The notes: generated by a model from the sequence alone, not told the origin. Shown: positions 1-8,079, numbered from the stretch's first letter. The stretch is 64,000 bases of DNA from Moorella sp. Hama-1 (GCF_023734095.1 NZ_AP024620.1:1050501-1114500), one strand, 5' to 3'. Numbers and translations: made by a program.

Positions 1-49
1 GCTGACCATCGCCCGGCGAGGTTTTCTTCCTCCAGCCCCGCCCTTTAAA

Positions 50-68
50 GCGCCCGCGAAGCGGGCGC
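50..68 (-). terminator. possible terminator hairpin after hicBA
   Basis: Perfect 8-bp stem (gcgcccgc / gcgggcgc) with a 3-nt loop, about 30 bases past the hicA stop. On the minus strand it is followed only by a short run (tttaaa), so it is a weak intrinsic terminator at best. Confidence 0.4.
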
Positions 69-100
69 ACAAGCTGGCCAACTTAAAGGTTTGGTAGTAG

Positions 101-325
101 CTAAAGCAGCTCAATTAATTCCTCGACTGTAAGCCCTGCCTGCCTCAGGATACTTTTAAGGGTCTTGGGCGGTAATGTCTCTTTAGCGTGGACAGGAACA
201 GTAACGAGCCCTTTTCCAGGGCGATACAGTTGGTAATGGCTGCCCTCAATATTTACCACTACAAACCCTGCTCTTTTTAGGGCAGCTACAACTTCTTTGC
301 CTCCGATACGTGGTAGCCTGGTCAC
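101..325 (-). CDS. hicA: HicA-family mRNA interferase toxin
   Basis: The 74-residue protein matches the small HicA/YcfA toxin fold: basic, with a central G-S-H-Y-Q-L-Y segment whose His is the family's catalytic residue, then a V-P-V-H-A-K-E-T-L-P-P-K-T-L motif and an I-L-R-Q-A-G-L C-terminal helix. HicA cleaves mRNA independently of ribosomes and is neutralised by HicB (family knowledge). It starts at GTG, and this codon overlaps the TGA of hicB (GTGA), so the two are translationally coupled. HicB comes first in the transcript, the reverse of the commonest hicAB order. Assignment is firm; activity in this host is untested. Confidence 0.9.
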   Translation of the reverse strand: MTRLPRIGGKEVVAALKRAGFVVVNIEGSHYQLYRPGKGLVTVPVHAKETLPPKTLKSILRQAGLTVEELIELL

Positions 326-549
326 GGGATGTTCACCATTATTTCGTCAATATCCACATCTCCTTCCGGCACGGGCTCACCAATCAGCTTCAGGCCCTTG
401 ATATGGCCCCGGATGGCCTCCTGCGCCCTCTCTAGCGCTACCACTCTGGTGTGACCATAGGTAAAGCACCCCGGTAGTGCCGGCACGGATACATGATAGG
501 CATTGGCCTCCCTGTCCCACTCCAGGATGACCTTAAACCCACGTTGCAT
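322..549 (-). CDS. hicB: HicB-family antitoxin
   Basis: The protein is 75 residues when started at the ATG at 549, which has an AGGAGGT Shine-Dalgarno 7 bases upstream; a longer in-frame reading back to 651 lacks such a site. It shows the partly degraded RNase-H-like HicB fold: a beta hairpin with W-D-R-E-A-N-A-Y-H-V-S-V-P-A-L-P-G-C-F-T-Y-G, then a helix with A-L-E-R-A-Q-E-A-I-R-G-H-I. There is no obvious C-terminal DNA-binding domain, so it probably works by binding HicA. It lies directly behind the unknown gene at 551-835 and overlaps hicA by 4 bases. Confidence 0.88.
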   Translation of the reverse strand: MQRGFKVILEWDREANAYHVSVPALPGCFTYGHTRVVALERAQEAIRGHIKGLKLIGEPVPEGDVDIDEIMVNIP

Positions 550-550
550 A

Positions 551-835
551 TTACGCACCTCCTCTCGCCCTGGCAGTACTACGGGTAGACGCCCCGTGAG
601 GGCAGTTATTTTTACCAGAAAAGGACTGGAGTTCCTTCCACGTGGCAGCATAGCGGCGGAGGGAGTTACTGAAAGTTTGAGGGGATTGCGGGTCCCGGTA
701 GTCTCGCAGAAGAAAACGGATCTCCCGCAGGGTGTACCCTTGCTCTAGGAGGGAGAAAACCTTCGACTTCAAACTCCCGGAGATGAGGTTGTATTTACGG
801 GCTACCGCTAAAAGCTGCTCATCAGTAAACTCCAT
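551..835 (-). CDS. small basic protein of unknown function, leads hicBA
   Basis: I do not recognise a named family. From the ATG at 835 the product is 94 residues. The N-terminal half (about residues 3-50) is helical with a pattern like a helix-turn-helix (L-E-Q-G-Y-T-L-R-E-I-R-F-L-L); the C-terminal 30 residues are polar and probably disordered. The stop lies one base before the hicB start, so the three genes look like one transcript. The palindromes at 873-900 just upstream could be its operator. A longer reading to 907 would place the palindromes inside the gene; the ATG at 835 is preferred although its ribosome site (aggggc, about 10 bases upstream) is only moderate. A regulatory role is inference. 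Confidence 0.6.
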   Translation of the reverse strand: MEFTDEQLLAVARKYNLISGSLKSKVFSLLEQGYTLREIRFLLRDYRDPQSPQTFSNSLRRYAATWKELQSFSGKNNCPHGASTRSTARARGGA

Positions 836-872
836 ACTATATATGCCCCTTTTTCTATAGAAACCGGACATA

Positions 873-900
873 ATCCCGGATACAATATCGGGATATCCCG
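873..900. promoter_or_regulatory. overlapping palindromes, candidate operator
   Basis: ATCCCG at 873-878, CGGGAT at 889-894 and ATCCCG at 895-900 form two overlapping inverted repeats; 889-900 is a perfect 12-bp palindrome (cgggatatcccg). They sit 38-65 bases upstream of the start of the first hicBA-operon gene, where an autorepressor would bind. The function is inferred. Confidence 0.4.
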
Positions 901-970
901 GACGCATATCGCCTTACCCTGATTCTAAGCGAATTCGACCGGGACTGCAAGTGGGATACGAACGAACCGG

Positions 971-1670
971 GTGGTCTACCGGAACGTGGCCGACGCGGTA
1001 GACTCTCCAAGGGTGACCCGGCAGGAGATGGTGCCGCTTACCGAGGAGGAGCTTGATCGCCTATTTGCGGCGGTAAAGGAGACCTACCTGTACATCCCCA
1101 CCTGCATAGTCGTGGCCACGGGCCTGCGGCTGGGAGAAGTGCTGGGTCTGCGTTGGCAGGACGTGGATCTGGAGCGTGGCATTATCACGGTGAGGCAGTC
1201 CCAGCAGATCAAGCGCAAGCGGGAGGGAGACCGCATTACCTACCAGTTAGCCGATGGCCCGCCCAAAAGCAAGACAGCAGGCGTAGTGTGGACATATCGC
1301 CCGCCCTAGTGGAACTTTTGAAGAGGCACAAGCTGGAGCAAAAAAAAGAAAAGATTGCCTTTGGTCCCGGTTATGAGGACAGTGGCCTGGTGTGCTGCCT
1401 TCAGGACGGCAGGCCAATAAGAAACGAAAGCTTCGACTCCTACTTCCTTAGCGTGGCAAGGCGGGCCGGGCTTGAAGTTTCCTTCCACGACTTGCGCCAC
1501 TGTCATGCCTCGTGGCTCGTCCGCATGGGCGAAAGCCTTAAGGTGGTCTCCGCCCGTCTGGGGCACAGCGGCATTGGTATAACCGCCGACTACAACGCCC
1601 ACCTGTTCCCCGACGCCCAAAAGAAGCGGCCAGGAAGATCGATTCCCTCCTGGCCAACAAGCTGACCTAA
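971..1670 (+). pseudogene. tyrosine recombinase (phage-type integrase), decayed
   Basis: Two reading frames together give the catalytic half of a phage integrase. Frame one (971 to about 1283) carries the first catalytic Arg in T-G-L-R-L-G-E; frame two (about 1284 to 1625) carries H-D-L-R-H and L-G-H-S. Adding one base near 1283 joins them in frame, and adding one base near 1627 changes the aberrant tail into an ordinary one ending I-D-S-L-L-A-N-K-L-T with a stop at 1668-1670. Upstream of 971 no SAM-like core-binding domain is found, so the 5' end is missing as well. The expected catalytic Tyr region reads D-Y-N-A-H-L rather than the usual x-Y-x-H-L spacing. The gene ends 92 bases from the 3' end of a tRNA, a classic integration arrangement. 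It is almost certainly inactive. Confidence 0.85.
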
Positions 1671-1761
1671 AAACATTTTCTCAAGTTTTTCTCAAACAGA
1701 CCCTTCACGGGCTAAATGGCAAGATCTTCCAACCCCGAAGCCTTGCCACATCTTATTTTCC

Positions 1762-1836
1762 TGGAGCTGATGGAGGGATTCGAACCCTCGACCTGCGCAT
1801 TACGAGTGCGCTGCTCTACCCCTGAGCCACATCAGC
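1762..1836 (-). tRNA. tRNA-Thr (anticodon CGU)
   Basis: A complete cloverleaf is readable on the minus strand. The acceptor GCTGATG pairs with CATCAGC, followed by discriminator T and an encoded CCA. The anticodon stem GCGCA/TGCGC closes the loop CTCGTAA (anticodon CGT), and the T arm contains GGTTCGAATCC. It decodes ACG. The 3' end faces the integrase pseudogene, so it is a plausible attachment site for a lost or decayed element. Confidence 0.95.
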
Positions 1837-1964
1837 ATTGATCACAAGTGATATTATAGCACCCTTAGAACCTGGAATCAACTGCTTACATGCAGGTGAT
1901 GACACGCGCAGGCCCGGCGGCTATGCCGGGGCGCCGACCCATTGAAAAGGTTGACTCCTTGCCA

Positions 1965-2639
1965 TCAAACCATCTTTTCAGCGTGTCCGGCGCCCGTTTT
2001 TCGGACCTGCAACCAGCCCCAGATGAAAACGGCTGCCGCCAGGGCCCAGGGGATCAGGGTAGCCGCCAGTTCACCGGTATAGTTGGGTAACCCCAGGCCG
2101 TGGTCCGCAAAGATCATAGCCAGGGAAGTATGGGCCAGGACGGCACCACCGATGTAAATAATAATTGGATAACGATTCATCATAGTCGCCAGCCAGCTGG
2201 CCCCCAGGACCAGGATGGGGATGCTAACTGCCAGGCCGAAGATCATTAAACCAACGTGCCCGTGGGCGGCACCGGCCACACCCATAATGTTATCAAAGGC
2301 CATAGAGAGGTCGGCGACGATAATGGTACCGACGGCCGACCAGAACTTATTGCTGGCTTTAACATTTTCTTCGCTATCTTCGCCGTTAAGAAGCTTCCAG
2401 GTGATCCAGATAAGAATGATGCCGCCGATGGCGTTTAAATAGGGGATGCGGAGCAGCAGGGTGGCCACGGCCGTGAGGGTGACCCGGAGGACGATAGCCC
2501 CGCCGGCACCGATGAAGGCCGCTATTTTTCTTTGTTGCAGGGGCAGGTTTTTAATGGCCAGCCCGATAACGGCGGCGTTATCCCCCGACAGGGCCAGATC
2601 GATAATGGTAATAGATAGAATAGCCCACAAAAAGCTCAA
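1965..2639 (-). CDS. TerC/YjbE-family integral membrane protein (probable metal exporter)
   Basis: The product is 224 residues with about seven hydrophobic helices. The two family motifs with membrane-embedded acidic residues are present: D-L-A-L-S-G-D-N-A near residues 13-21 and D-L-S-M-A-F-D-N near 109-116. TerC/YjbE proteins export or handle Mn2+ in many Firmicutes and are typical targets of the yybP-ykoY riboswitch (family knowledge); such a riboswitch lies on the same strand at 3168-3260. The start is a TTG (M-S-F-L-W, as in relatives) behind ggaggagg about 11 bases away. A segment at 2659-2685, just upstream, recurs almost perfectly at 59655-59681. The substrate is inferred from the riboswitch. 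Confidence 0.88.
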   Translation of the reverse strand: MSFLWAILSITIIDLALSGDNAAVIGLAIKNLPLQQRKIAAFIGAGGAIVLRVTLTAVATLLLRIPYLNAIGGIILIWITWKLLNGEDSEENVKASNKFWSAVGTIIVADLSMAFDNIMGVAGAAHGHVGLMIFGLAVSIPILVLGASWLATMMNRYPIIIYIGGAVLAHTSLAMIFADHGLGLPNYTGELAATLIPWALAAAVFIWGWLQVRKTGAGHAEKMV

Positions 2640-2685
2640 CCCGGAAGAGACCTCCTCCGAAAATAGGGTTCTGGCAAAAATGGTT

Positions 2686-3130
2686 GCAACTTACAGTAAC
2701 CGCTGCGGGGCTGGCGGTACAGGTCTCCAGGCTCCAGTGGTTCTCGGCGAGCAAACTTAGCGCTCAGTTGCTTAAGCGGCGGGAGTGGCTCCACTTTATC
2801 CCTTTGAATAACCGCAGCGGGGATTGACACTCTTAGTTCCTACACTTACGTTACGATCCCCATCCCGTTCACCGCCGCCTCACCTCGGCTTCGCTGAGTT
2901 TGCTTTACGCCTCGAACCAAGTCGCCTTCCGCCTGTACCAGCCAGCCCCTTCCCTCAGCCTGCATTTTTATGGTTCGTGGAGGGGGGCATTAGCCCCCCA
3001 TGAGGGGCTCCTTCTAATTTGCAAACCTGTGCTCTTTGTGTCTAAAAGTAAGGGGCTTGTACATCATGACGGTAATTATGGGGCACCTTGTTGCCTTCCT
3101 CCATGCCCGGTGGCAATCCCCACCTCCCCT
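2686..3130 (-). other. long gene-free leader between the Mn2+ riboswitch and terC
   Basis: I find no convincing gene here. Read on the minus strand it is G-rich and hairpin-rich: GGGGGGC/GCCCCCC arms pair at 2982-2999, and a 14-base sequence taaccgcNgcgggg occurs at 2697-2710 and 2809-2822, differing only in the central base. It may be an inserted non-coding repeat that pushed the riboswitch away from terC, or an extended structured leader. I cannot name the element. Confidence 0.35.
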
Positions 3131-3177
3131 AAAATAAAAAGACCTTTGCACTCCAAAACAATAGAGCGCAAAGGTCT
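3131..3177 (-). terminator. riboswitch-associated intrinsic terminator
   Basis: On the minus strand AGACCTTTGC pairs with GCAAAGGTCT across a 17-20 base loop and runs straight into TTTTTATTTT. The 5' arm reuses the CCTTT that closes helix P1 of the aptamer, so aptamer folding and termination are mutually exclusive. That is the layout expected of a metal-ON switch. Confidence 0.85.
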
Positions 3178-3260
3178 CGCCAACTTCATCAGAAGCCTGC
3201 AAAGCCGGGGTTGCCCCGTCTTGACGACTTTGCAGCCAGAGGTAGCTACTCCCCTTTACA
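3168..3260 (-). promoter_or_regulatory. yybP-ykoY (Mn2+) riboswitch aptamer
   Basis: Minus-strand hallmarks appear in order: TAAAGGGGAGTAGCT at the 5' side, an internal pairing ctgcaaag / ctttgcag bracketing the hairpin ggggcaacccc, and GTTGGCGAGACCTTT at the 3' side. AAAGG and CCTTT close P1. These correspond to the GGGGAGUA and GGCGAGACC segments of the yybP-ykoY family, which senses Mn2+ and controls exporters such as TerC/YjbE. Recognition is by eye; a covariance search would confirm it. Confidence 0.82.
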
Positions 3261-3266
3261 GGGACA

Positions 3267-3294
3267 AGTTTAGCATAATTGCTAAAAAAGTCAA
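3267..3294 (-). promoter_or_regulatory. promoter for the riboswitch transcript
   Basis: On the minus strand TTGACT (3294-3289) and TAAACT (3272-3267) are separated by 16 bases, placing the transcript start near 3260, right at the 5' edge of the aptamer. Confidence 0.65.
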
Positions 3295-3381
3295 GCCTTT
3301 TGGTCACCCTTCAGGGTCAGGAATATTAGAGTCCGGGTAGAGATTTCCAGGAGGAATTTTACCTTGCATTCTTGCTCTCCC

Positions 3382-3408
3382 TTGCATCCGAACCCAAAAG
3401 GCTATAAT
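3382..3408 (+). promoter_or_regulatory. probable promoter of the acyl-CoA ligase gene
   Basis: A perfect -10 TATAAT (3403-3408) is preceded by TTGCAT (3382-3387). The 15-base spacer is short, so the -35 assignment is uncertain. It lies about 55 bases before the GTG at 3464. Confidence 0.5.
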
Positions 3409-3463
3409 ATGGTATTATTACCTGCTAACAACTGCTAATAAGAAAGCGCAAGGGGGAGAAACT

Positions 3464-4993
3464 GTGTCGGTAGCTTCGTTTCTACGTAATGGGGCCAGGC
3501 GTTTCCCTGCTAAGGTGGCCCTTTATTTTGGTGAAGAAAGGATCACTTACAGCCAGCTGGACCGGGAGGTGGACAGCCTGGCCCGGGGCCTCCTGGACCT
3601 GGGGCTACAACACCAGCAAAGGGTAGCCGTTCTCCTGGGCAACTGCCCCGACTTTTTCCGGGCCTATTTTGCCATTACCCGGGCCGGTGGGACGGTAATT
3701 CCTTTGAACCCCCTGTTCAAGGGTGTAGAGATCAAGTATATCTTAAACGACGGGCAGGTGGCCATACTGATTACCACCCGGTCCTTCCTGCCGGTCATTG
3801 AGGGCGTCTGGAGCCAGATTTCCAGCCTGCAGAAAGTAATTGTCATCGGCGGGGAGACGGAAGGAGAAGTCGTCACCTGGGATGACCTCCTGGCCCGGCC
3901 GGCTGAACCTGTCGTAGTGGAGATAAAAGAAGATGATATCGCCGCCTGCCTGTATACCTCTGGTACAACCGGCAAACCCAAGGGGGCCATGCTCTCCCAC
4001 GGCAACCTGGTATTTGATACCCTGGCTACTGCCGAGCATATCGAAGTGGGCCCGGAAGAAAACCATCTCTGTGTCCTGCCCCTTTTCCATGCCTTTGCCC
4101 AGACGGTCTGCATGCTGCTGCCCATTTATACCGGGGCCAGTATTACCATCATGGCCCAGTTCCGGCCCGACAGCGTCTTAAAGGAGATCGGCGCCAAAGG
4201 AGTGACCCTCTTCGCCGGGGTACCGGCCATGTATGCTGCCATCCTCTCGACGATAACCGATCCCCGGGCCTTTGATTTGTCTTCCCTGCGCCTGTGCTTT
4301 TCTGGCGGCGCGCCAATGCCGGTGGAGATTATGCGCCTCTTTGAGGAACAATACGGTATTACCGTTATCGAAGGCAATGGTCCTACCGAGACGTCGCCGG
4401 TGGCCTACGCCAACCCCCTCCACGGGGTGCGCAAGCCTGGCTCGGTCGGGTTACCCCTGAAGGGCGTAAGGGTGAAGATTGTCGATGATAACGATCAGGA
4501 ACTCCCGGTAGATACTGTGGGTGAGATTTGCGTCCAAGGTCCCAACGTGATGCAGGGGTATCTCAACCAGCCCGAGGCTACGGCCGAGGCCATGAAGGGA
4601 GGCTGGTTCCATACCGGCGACCTGGGTAAAATCGATGCCGATGGCTATGTCTATATCGTTGACCGCAAGAAGGACATGCTCATCATCGGCGGTCTCAATG
4701 TCTATCCCCGGGAGGTAGAGGAATGCCTGTACCAGCACCCGGCGGTGGCCGAGGCGGCGGTTATCGGTGTGCGGGATGCTTTGCGGGGTGAGATTCCCAA
4801 GGCATTTATCGTCCTGCGACCAGGACGGAAGGCCACACCGCGAGAGTTTATTACCTTTTGCCGGGAGCGCCTGGCCAACTACAAATGCCCTCGGCAGGTA
4901 GCCCTGGTGGAAAGCCTGCCCAAGACCGTTACGGGTAAGATTGACAAAAAGCAGCTCCGGGAAGCCAATAGCATGGGTCTGACCGGAGAATAA
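3464..4993 (+). CDS. AMP-forming acyl-CoA ligase (long-chain fatty acid type)
   Basis: The 509-residue protein is a full-length ANL-superfamily ligase. It has the P-loop-like Y-T-S-G-T-T-G-K-P-K-G (about 164-174), G-N-G-P-T-E-T-S (about 305), the H-T-G-D-L-G hinge (about 383) followed by D-R-K-K-D-M, and the C-terminal lysine in T-G-K-I-D near 490. Such enzymes adenylate a carboxylic acid with ATP and transfer it to CoA; overall similarity suggests a medium/long-chain fatty acid substrate, but the sequence alone does not fix it. The GTG start follows aagggggag. It is monocistronic, with its own promoter and a fresh promoter before priA. Confidence 0.9.
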   Translation: MSVASFLRNGARRFPAKVALYFGEERITYSQLDREVDSLARGLLDLGLQHQQRVAVLLGNCPDFFRAYFAITRAGGTVIPLNPLFKGVEIKYILNDGQVAILITTRSFLPVIEGVWSQISSLQKVIVIGGETEGEVVTWDDLLARPAEPVVVEIKEDDIAACLYTSGTTGKPKGAMLSHGNLVFDTLATAEHIEVGPEENHLCVLPLFHAFAQTVCMLLPIYTGASITIMAQFRPDSVLKEIGAKGVTLFAGVPAMYAAILSTITDPRAFDLSSLRLCFSGGAPMPVEIMRLFEEQYGITVIEGNGPTETSPVAYANPLHGVRKPGSVGLPLKGVRVKIVDDNDQELPVDTVGEICVQGPNVMQGYLNQPEATAEAMKGGWFHTGDLGKIDADGYVYIVDRKKDMLIIGGLNVYPREVEECLYQHPAVAEAAVIGVRDALRGEIPKAFIVLRPGRKATPREFITFCRERLANYKCPRQVALVESLPKTVTGKIDKKQLREANSMGLTGE

Positions 4994-5052
4994 ATGCCGG
5001 TCCGTTTCGGGGGAAGGGGAGGTTGTAGCGGCGACCCCAGAAATTATTCAGG

Positions 5053-5081
5053 TTCACTAATGCAACTGCATTTGGTATAAT
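5053..5081 (+). promoter_or_regulatory. promoter of the priA-def-fmt operon
   Basis: TTCACT (5053-5058), a 17-base spacer and TATAAT (5076-5081) lie about 42 bases ahead of the priA start. Confidence 0.7.
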
Positions 5082-5122
5082 ATAAATGGATAAGTCAACC
5101 AGGAGGGGGTTGAGTTGGGGAT

Positions 5123-7591
5123 TTGCTGATAGAGGTGGCAGTCAACTCGGCCCCCGGTGCTATAGATAAGACTTTAACCTACCGGGTGCCACCAGAAATG
5201 GTTCAGGCAGTACGGGTTGGGTCCCTGGTCCTGGTAACCCTGGGGAAAAGGCCGGTTACCGGGCTGGTGGTGGCGCTGTCGGAGGAAGCAAAGCGGGCCG
5301 GGCTAAAGGAGATCAGGACCGTCCTGGAGGCCGATTTCCTGCCGCCCCAGCTGGTGGATCTCGGCCGTTACCTGGCCGAGCGTTACTTCTGTCCACTAGC
5401 TGTGGCTCTGAGGGTGATGCTGCCGCCGGTAACGGCCCGGCGCCTGGAACGGCGCTGGCGCTGGTTGCCCCCTGCAGGTGAGGAAACGGCGGCGGCCCTC
5501 AACCTGGCTGCCTACCTGCCGCCGCCGGCCAGGGAGATCGCCGCCTGCCTGGCGGAAGCAGCTGCAGCCGGGGTGAGCCGGATGCACAAGTTTGGCCGGG
5601 GGCGGGAGCTGGAGCATGCCCTGGCAGTTTTAAAAAACCACGGCCTGATCCAGGAGGAGTGGTGCTGGCGTGAGGTGCCCGGCAGCCGCCGGTCCCCCTG
5701 GGTAGTACCCCGTACCGGGGCGGCGGCAGCCCTGGCTGCTATCAGCCGGAGGGCCCCCCGCCAGGCGGCGATGCTTAAAACCCTTTTAGAGGCCGGACCG
5801 CAGCCGGCGTCTGTCCTGGCGTCCGGAGGCAGCTATGCCGCCCTGCATCGTTTAGAACAGCTGGGGTTAGTTGAATTTACTTTGACACCGCCGGCCGGGG
5901 CGGGAGGAACGGACCCCCGGGGCCTTAAACACTCTAATCTTGTGGAGGCCGGGGAAACTGGGAACCATGGGGGGGCGGCTAATGTAGGTGCTCCCCTGCA
6001 GCTTAATAGTGATCAGGAACAGGCCTTGCAGGCAATCGAGGGCGCCCTGGGACGTGGGGGCACCTTTTTACTCCACGGGGTAACCGGCAGCGGCAAAACC
6101 GAGGTTTACCTGCGGGCAACGGGGGTAGCCCTGGCCCGGGGCTACCGGGCCCTCTTCCTGGTACCCGAGCACGCCCTGATACCCCAGATAGTGACCAGGT
6201 TACGCCAGAACCTGGGGGCCAGGGTGGCCGTCATCCACGGGGACCTGTCCCCGGGGGAAAGGGCGGCTACCTGGGAGCGGGTTCGCCGGGGGGAAATCCA
6301 GGTTGTTGCCGGCAGCCGCGCGGCCCTTTTTGCACCCCTGCCCGCTCTGGGGTTGATAGTAGTCGACGAAGAACATGCCGGCAGCTATAAGCAGGATGCA
6401 GCCCCGCGCTATGATGCCCGGGAGGTAGCCATCAAACGGGGCCACCTGGAGGGGGCGGTGGTCGTCCTGGGGAGCGCCACTCCCAGCACCGAGACCTTTT
6501 ACCTGGCCCGGCAGGGGAAGATTAACCTGTTGCCCTTACCCCGCCGGGTGGCCGGTTTAAACCTCCCGGCCGTGGAGATTATCGACCTGCGGGAAGAGTA
6601 CCGGGCCGGTCACCAGGGCTATCTGAGCCGCCGCCTGCGGCGGGAGATAGATGCGGTCCTGGCGGTGGGGAAGCAGGCTATCCTTTTCTTGAACCGCCGC
6701 GGTTATGCCCCCCATATCCTCTGCCGCAACTGCGGCTATGTACCTGTATGCCGCCACTGCGATGTGGCCCTGACCTTTCACCAGGAGGGAACCCTGCGCT
6801 GCCATTATTGTGGTTATGCGGAACCGGCAGGGAGTGCCTGCCCGGTATGCGGCGGGCCCCTGGTCCACCTGGGAGCGGGTACCCAGAGGGTGGAAACCGA
6901 GGCCCGGGCCCTATGGCCGGAGGCAAGAATTATCCGGGCCGATGGAGATACTACTGCCAGGAAGGGTCGCTGGGAAGAAATCTACCGGACCTTTGCCGGG
7001 GGAGGGGCCGACATTCTCATTGGTACCCAGACCATTACCCGGGGCCTGGATTTCCCCGGGGTTACCCTGGTGGGGGTCGTTAATGCCGACCTGTCCCTGT
7101 ACCAGCCGGATTTCCGGGCCCGGGAGCGGACCTTCCAGCTCTTAACCCAGGTGGCCGGGCGGGCCGGTCGTAAAACACCTGGTAAGGTAATCATTCAGAC
7201 CTATAACCCTGGCGACCCGGCTATTACCCTGGCGGCGGCCCAGGACTATCGGCGCTTCTACGAGCAGGAGATCGCCAACCGCCGGGCCGGTGGTTATCCC
7301 CCCTTTATTAAGCTGGTACGGATCGGCTTCAGCGGCCGGGACGAGGCCGGGGTTATTGCCGCCGCCCATGAGCTGGCGGGTTTAATCCAGCGTGATGCCG
7401 GAGGCATGACCGTCCTGGGGCCTGCTCCCGGTTTTCCCGTCCGGGTGCAGGATAATTACCGCTGGCAGCTGATGTTGAAGGTTCCAAACTGGTCCCGGAA
7501 GAAGGAACGGCTGGCCGGTTGCCTGGCCGCCTACCGTCTCCGGCAGGGCCTGCGGCTAATGGTGGATGTCGGGCCGGTTAATCCCTGGTAG
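5123..7591 (+). CDS. priA: primosomal helicase PriA
   Basis: At 822 residues this is a normal-length PriA, the superfamily-2 helicase that recognises stalled forks and reloads the replicative helicase. The Walker A is G-V-T-G-S-G-K-T-E-V-Y-L near residue 320 and the Walker B is D-E-E-H near 414. Two zinc sites follow (C-R-N-C-G-Y...C-R-H-C, then C-H-Y-C...C-P-V-C, about 534-575). The N-terminal 3'-DNA-binding region is present. The start is a TTG at 5123: an in-frame stop at 5111 forbids longer versions, and the aggagggggt site is 13 bases away, rather far. It is the first gene of a priA-def-fmt-DUF116 run with tiny gaps or overlaps. Confidence 0.95.
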   Translation: MLIEVAVNSAPGAIDKTLTYRVPPEMVQAVRVGSLVLVTLGKRPVTGLVVALSEEAKRAGLKEIRTVLEADFLPPQLVDLGRYLAERYFCPLAVALRVMLPPVTARRLERRWRWLPPAGEETAAALNLAAYLPPPAREIAACLAEAAAAGVSRMHKFGRGRELEHALAVLKNHGLIQEEWCWREVPGSRRSPWVVPRTGAAAALAAISRRAPRQAAMLKTLLEAGPQPASVLASGGSYAALHRLEQLGLVEFTLTPPAGAGGTDPRGLKHSNLVEAGETGNHGGAANVGAPLQLNSDQEQALQAIEGALGRGGTFLLHGVTGSGKTEVYLRATGVALARGYRALFLVPEHALIPQIVTRLRQNLGARVAVIHGDLSPGERAATWERVRRGEIQVVAGSRAALFAPLPALGLIVVDEEHAGSYKQDAAPRYDAREVAIKRGHLEGAVVVLGSATPSTETFYLARQGKINLLPLPRRVAGLNLPAVEIIDLREEYRAGHQGYLSRRLRREIDAVLAVGKQAILFLNRRGYAPHILCRNCGYVPVCRHCDVALTFHQEGTLRCHYCGYAEPAGSACPVCGGPLVHLGAGTQRVETEARALWPEARIIRADGDTTARKGRWEEIYRTFAGGGADILIGTQTITRGLDFPGVTLVGVVNADLSLYQPDFRARERTFQLLTQVAGRAGRKTPGKVIIQTYNPGDPAITLAAAQDYRRFYEQEIANRRAGGYPPFIKLVRIGFSGRDEAGVIAAAHELAGLIQRDAGGMTVLGPAPGFPVRVQDNYRWQLMLKVPNWSRKKERLAGCLAAYRLRQGLRLMVDVGPVNPW

Positions 7592-7611
7592 CACTTTAGG
7601 AGGCAGATTCT

Positions 7612-8079
7612 GTGGCTATTCATAAGATCCTAACCCTGGGGGACCCCATCTTGCGTGAAAAGTCCCAGCCGGTAAAGAAGATAACACCCCATATATTAAA
7701 ACTCCTGGATAACCTGGCGGATACCATGTATGAGGCCCCTGGAGTAGGGTTGGCCGCGCCCCAGATCGGGGTTTTGAAACGGGTGATAGTCGTCGACGTC
7801 GGCGAGGGACTGACCGAACTCATTAACCCGGAGATAATAGCGGCCACCGGGCAGGAGGTGGGCCCAGAGGGCTGCTTGAGTATCCCCGGTACCCAGGGGG
7901 AGGTACCCCGGGCGGCCGAAGTTACAGTCAGGGGGCTGGACCGCCACGGCAAGCTGCGGGAGATTGCGGCCGAGGGCCTGTACGCCAGGGCCCTGCAGCA
8001 TGAAATTGACCACCTGGATGGGATTCTCTTTATCGACAAGGTTGTCCGCTGGTTGGAGAATAAGCCCGAGGAGCGGTAG
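7612..8079 (+). CDS. def: peptide deformylase
   Basis: The 155-residue enzyme removes the N-formyl group from nascent proteins. All three metal-site motifs are visible: [10 protein letters not shown] (about 44-53), E-G-C-L-S (about 86-90, Cys ligand) and H-E-I-D-H (about 130-134, two His ligands and the catalytic Glu). The GTG start follows aggaggcag at ideal spacing. The stop sits against the fmt start, the usual def-fmt pairing that links deformylation with Met-tRNA formylation. Confidence 0.96.
   Translation: MAIHKILTLGDPILREKSQPVKKITPHILKLLDNLADTMYEAPGVGLAAPQIGVLKRVIVVDVGEGLTELINPEIIAATGQEVGPEGCLSIPGTQGEVPRAAEVTVRGLDRHGKLREIAAEGLYARALQHEIDHLDGILFIDKVVRWLENKPEER

Noticed and set aside
2636-2830. 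64-codon minus-strand frame just upstream of terC
   Set aside because: No ribosome site or family resemblance; it runs through the repeat shared with 59.66 kb and the repeated 14-mers.
2900-3340. Open frames across the riboswitch (2900-3340 plus; 3014-3307 minus)
   Set aside because: They overlap the aptamer, terminator and promoter, and have composition unlike a protein.
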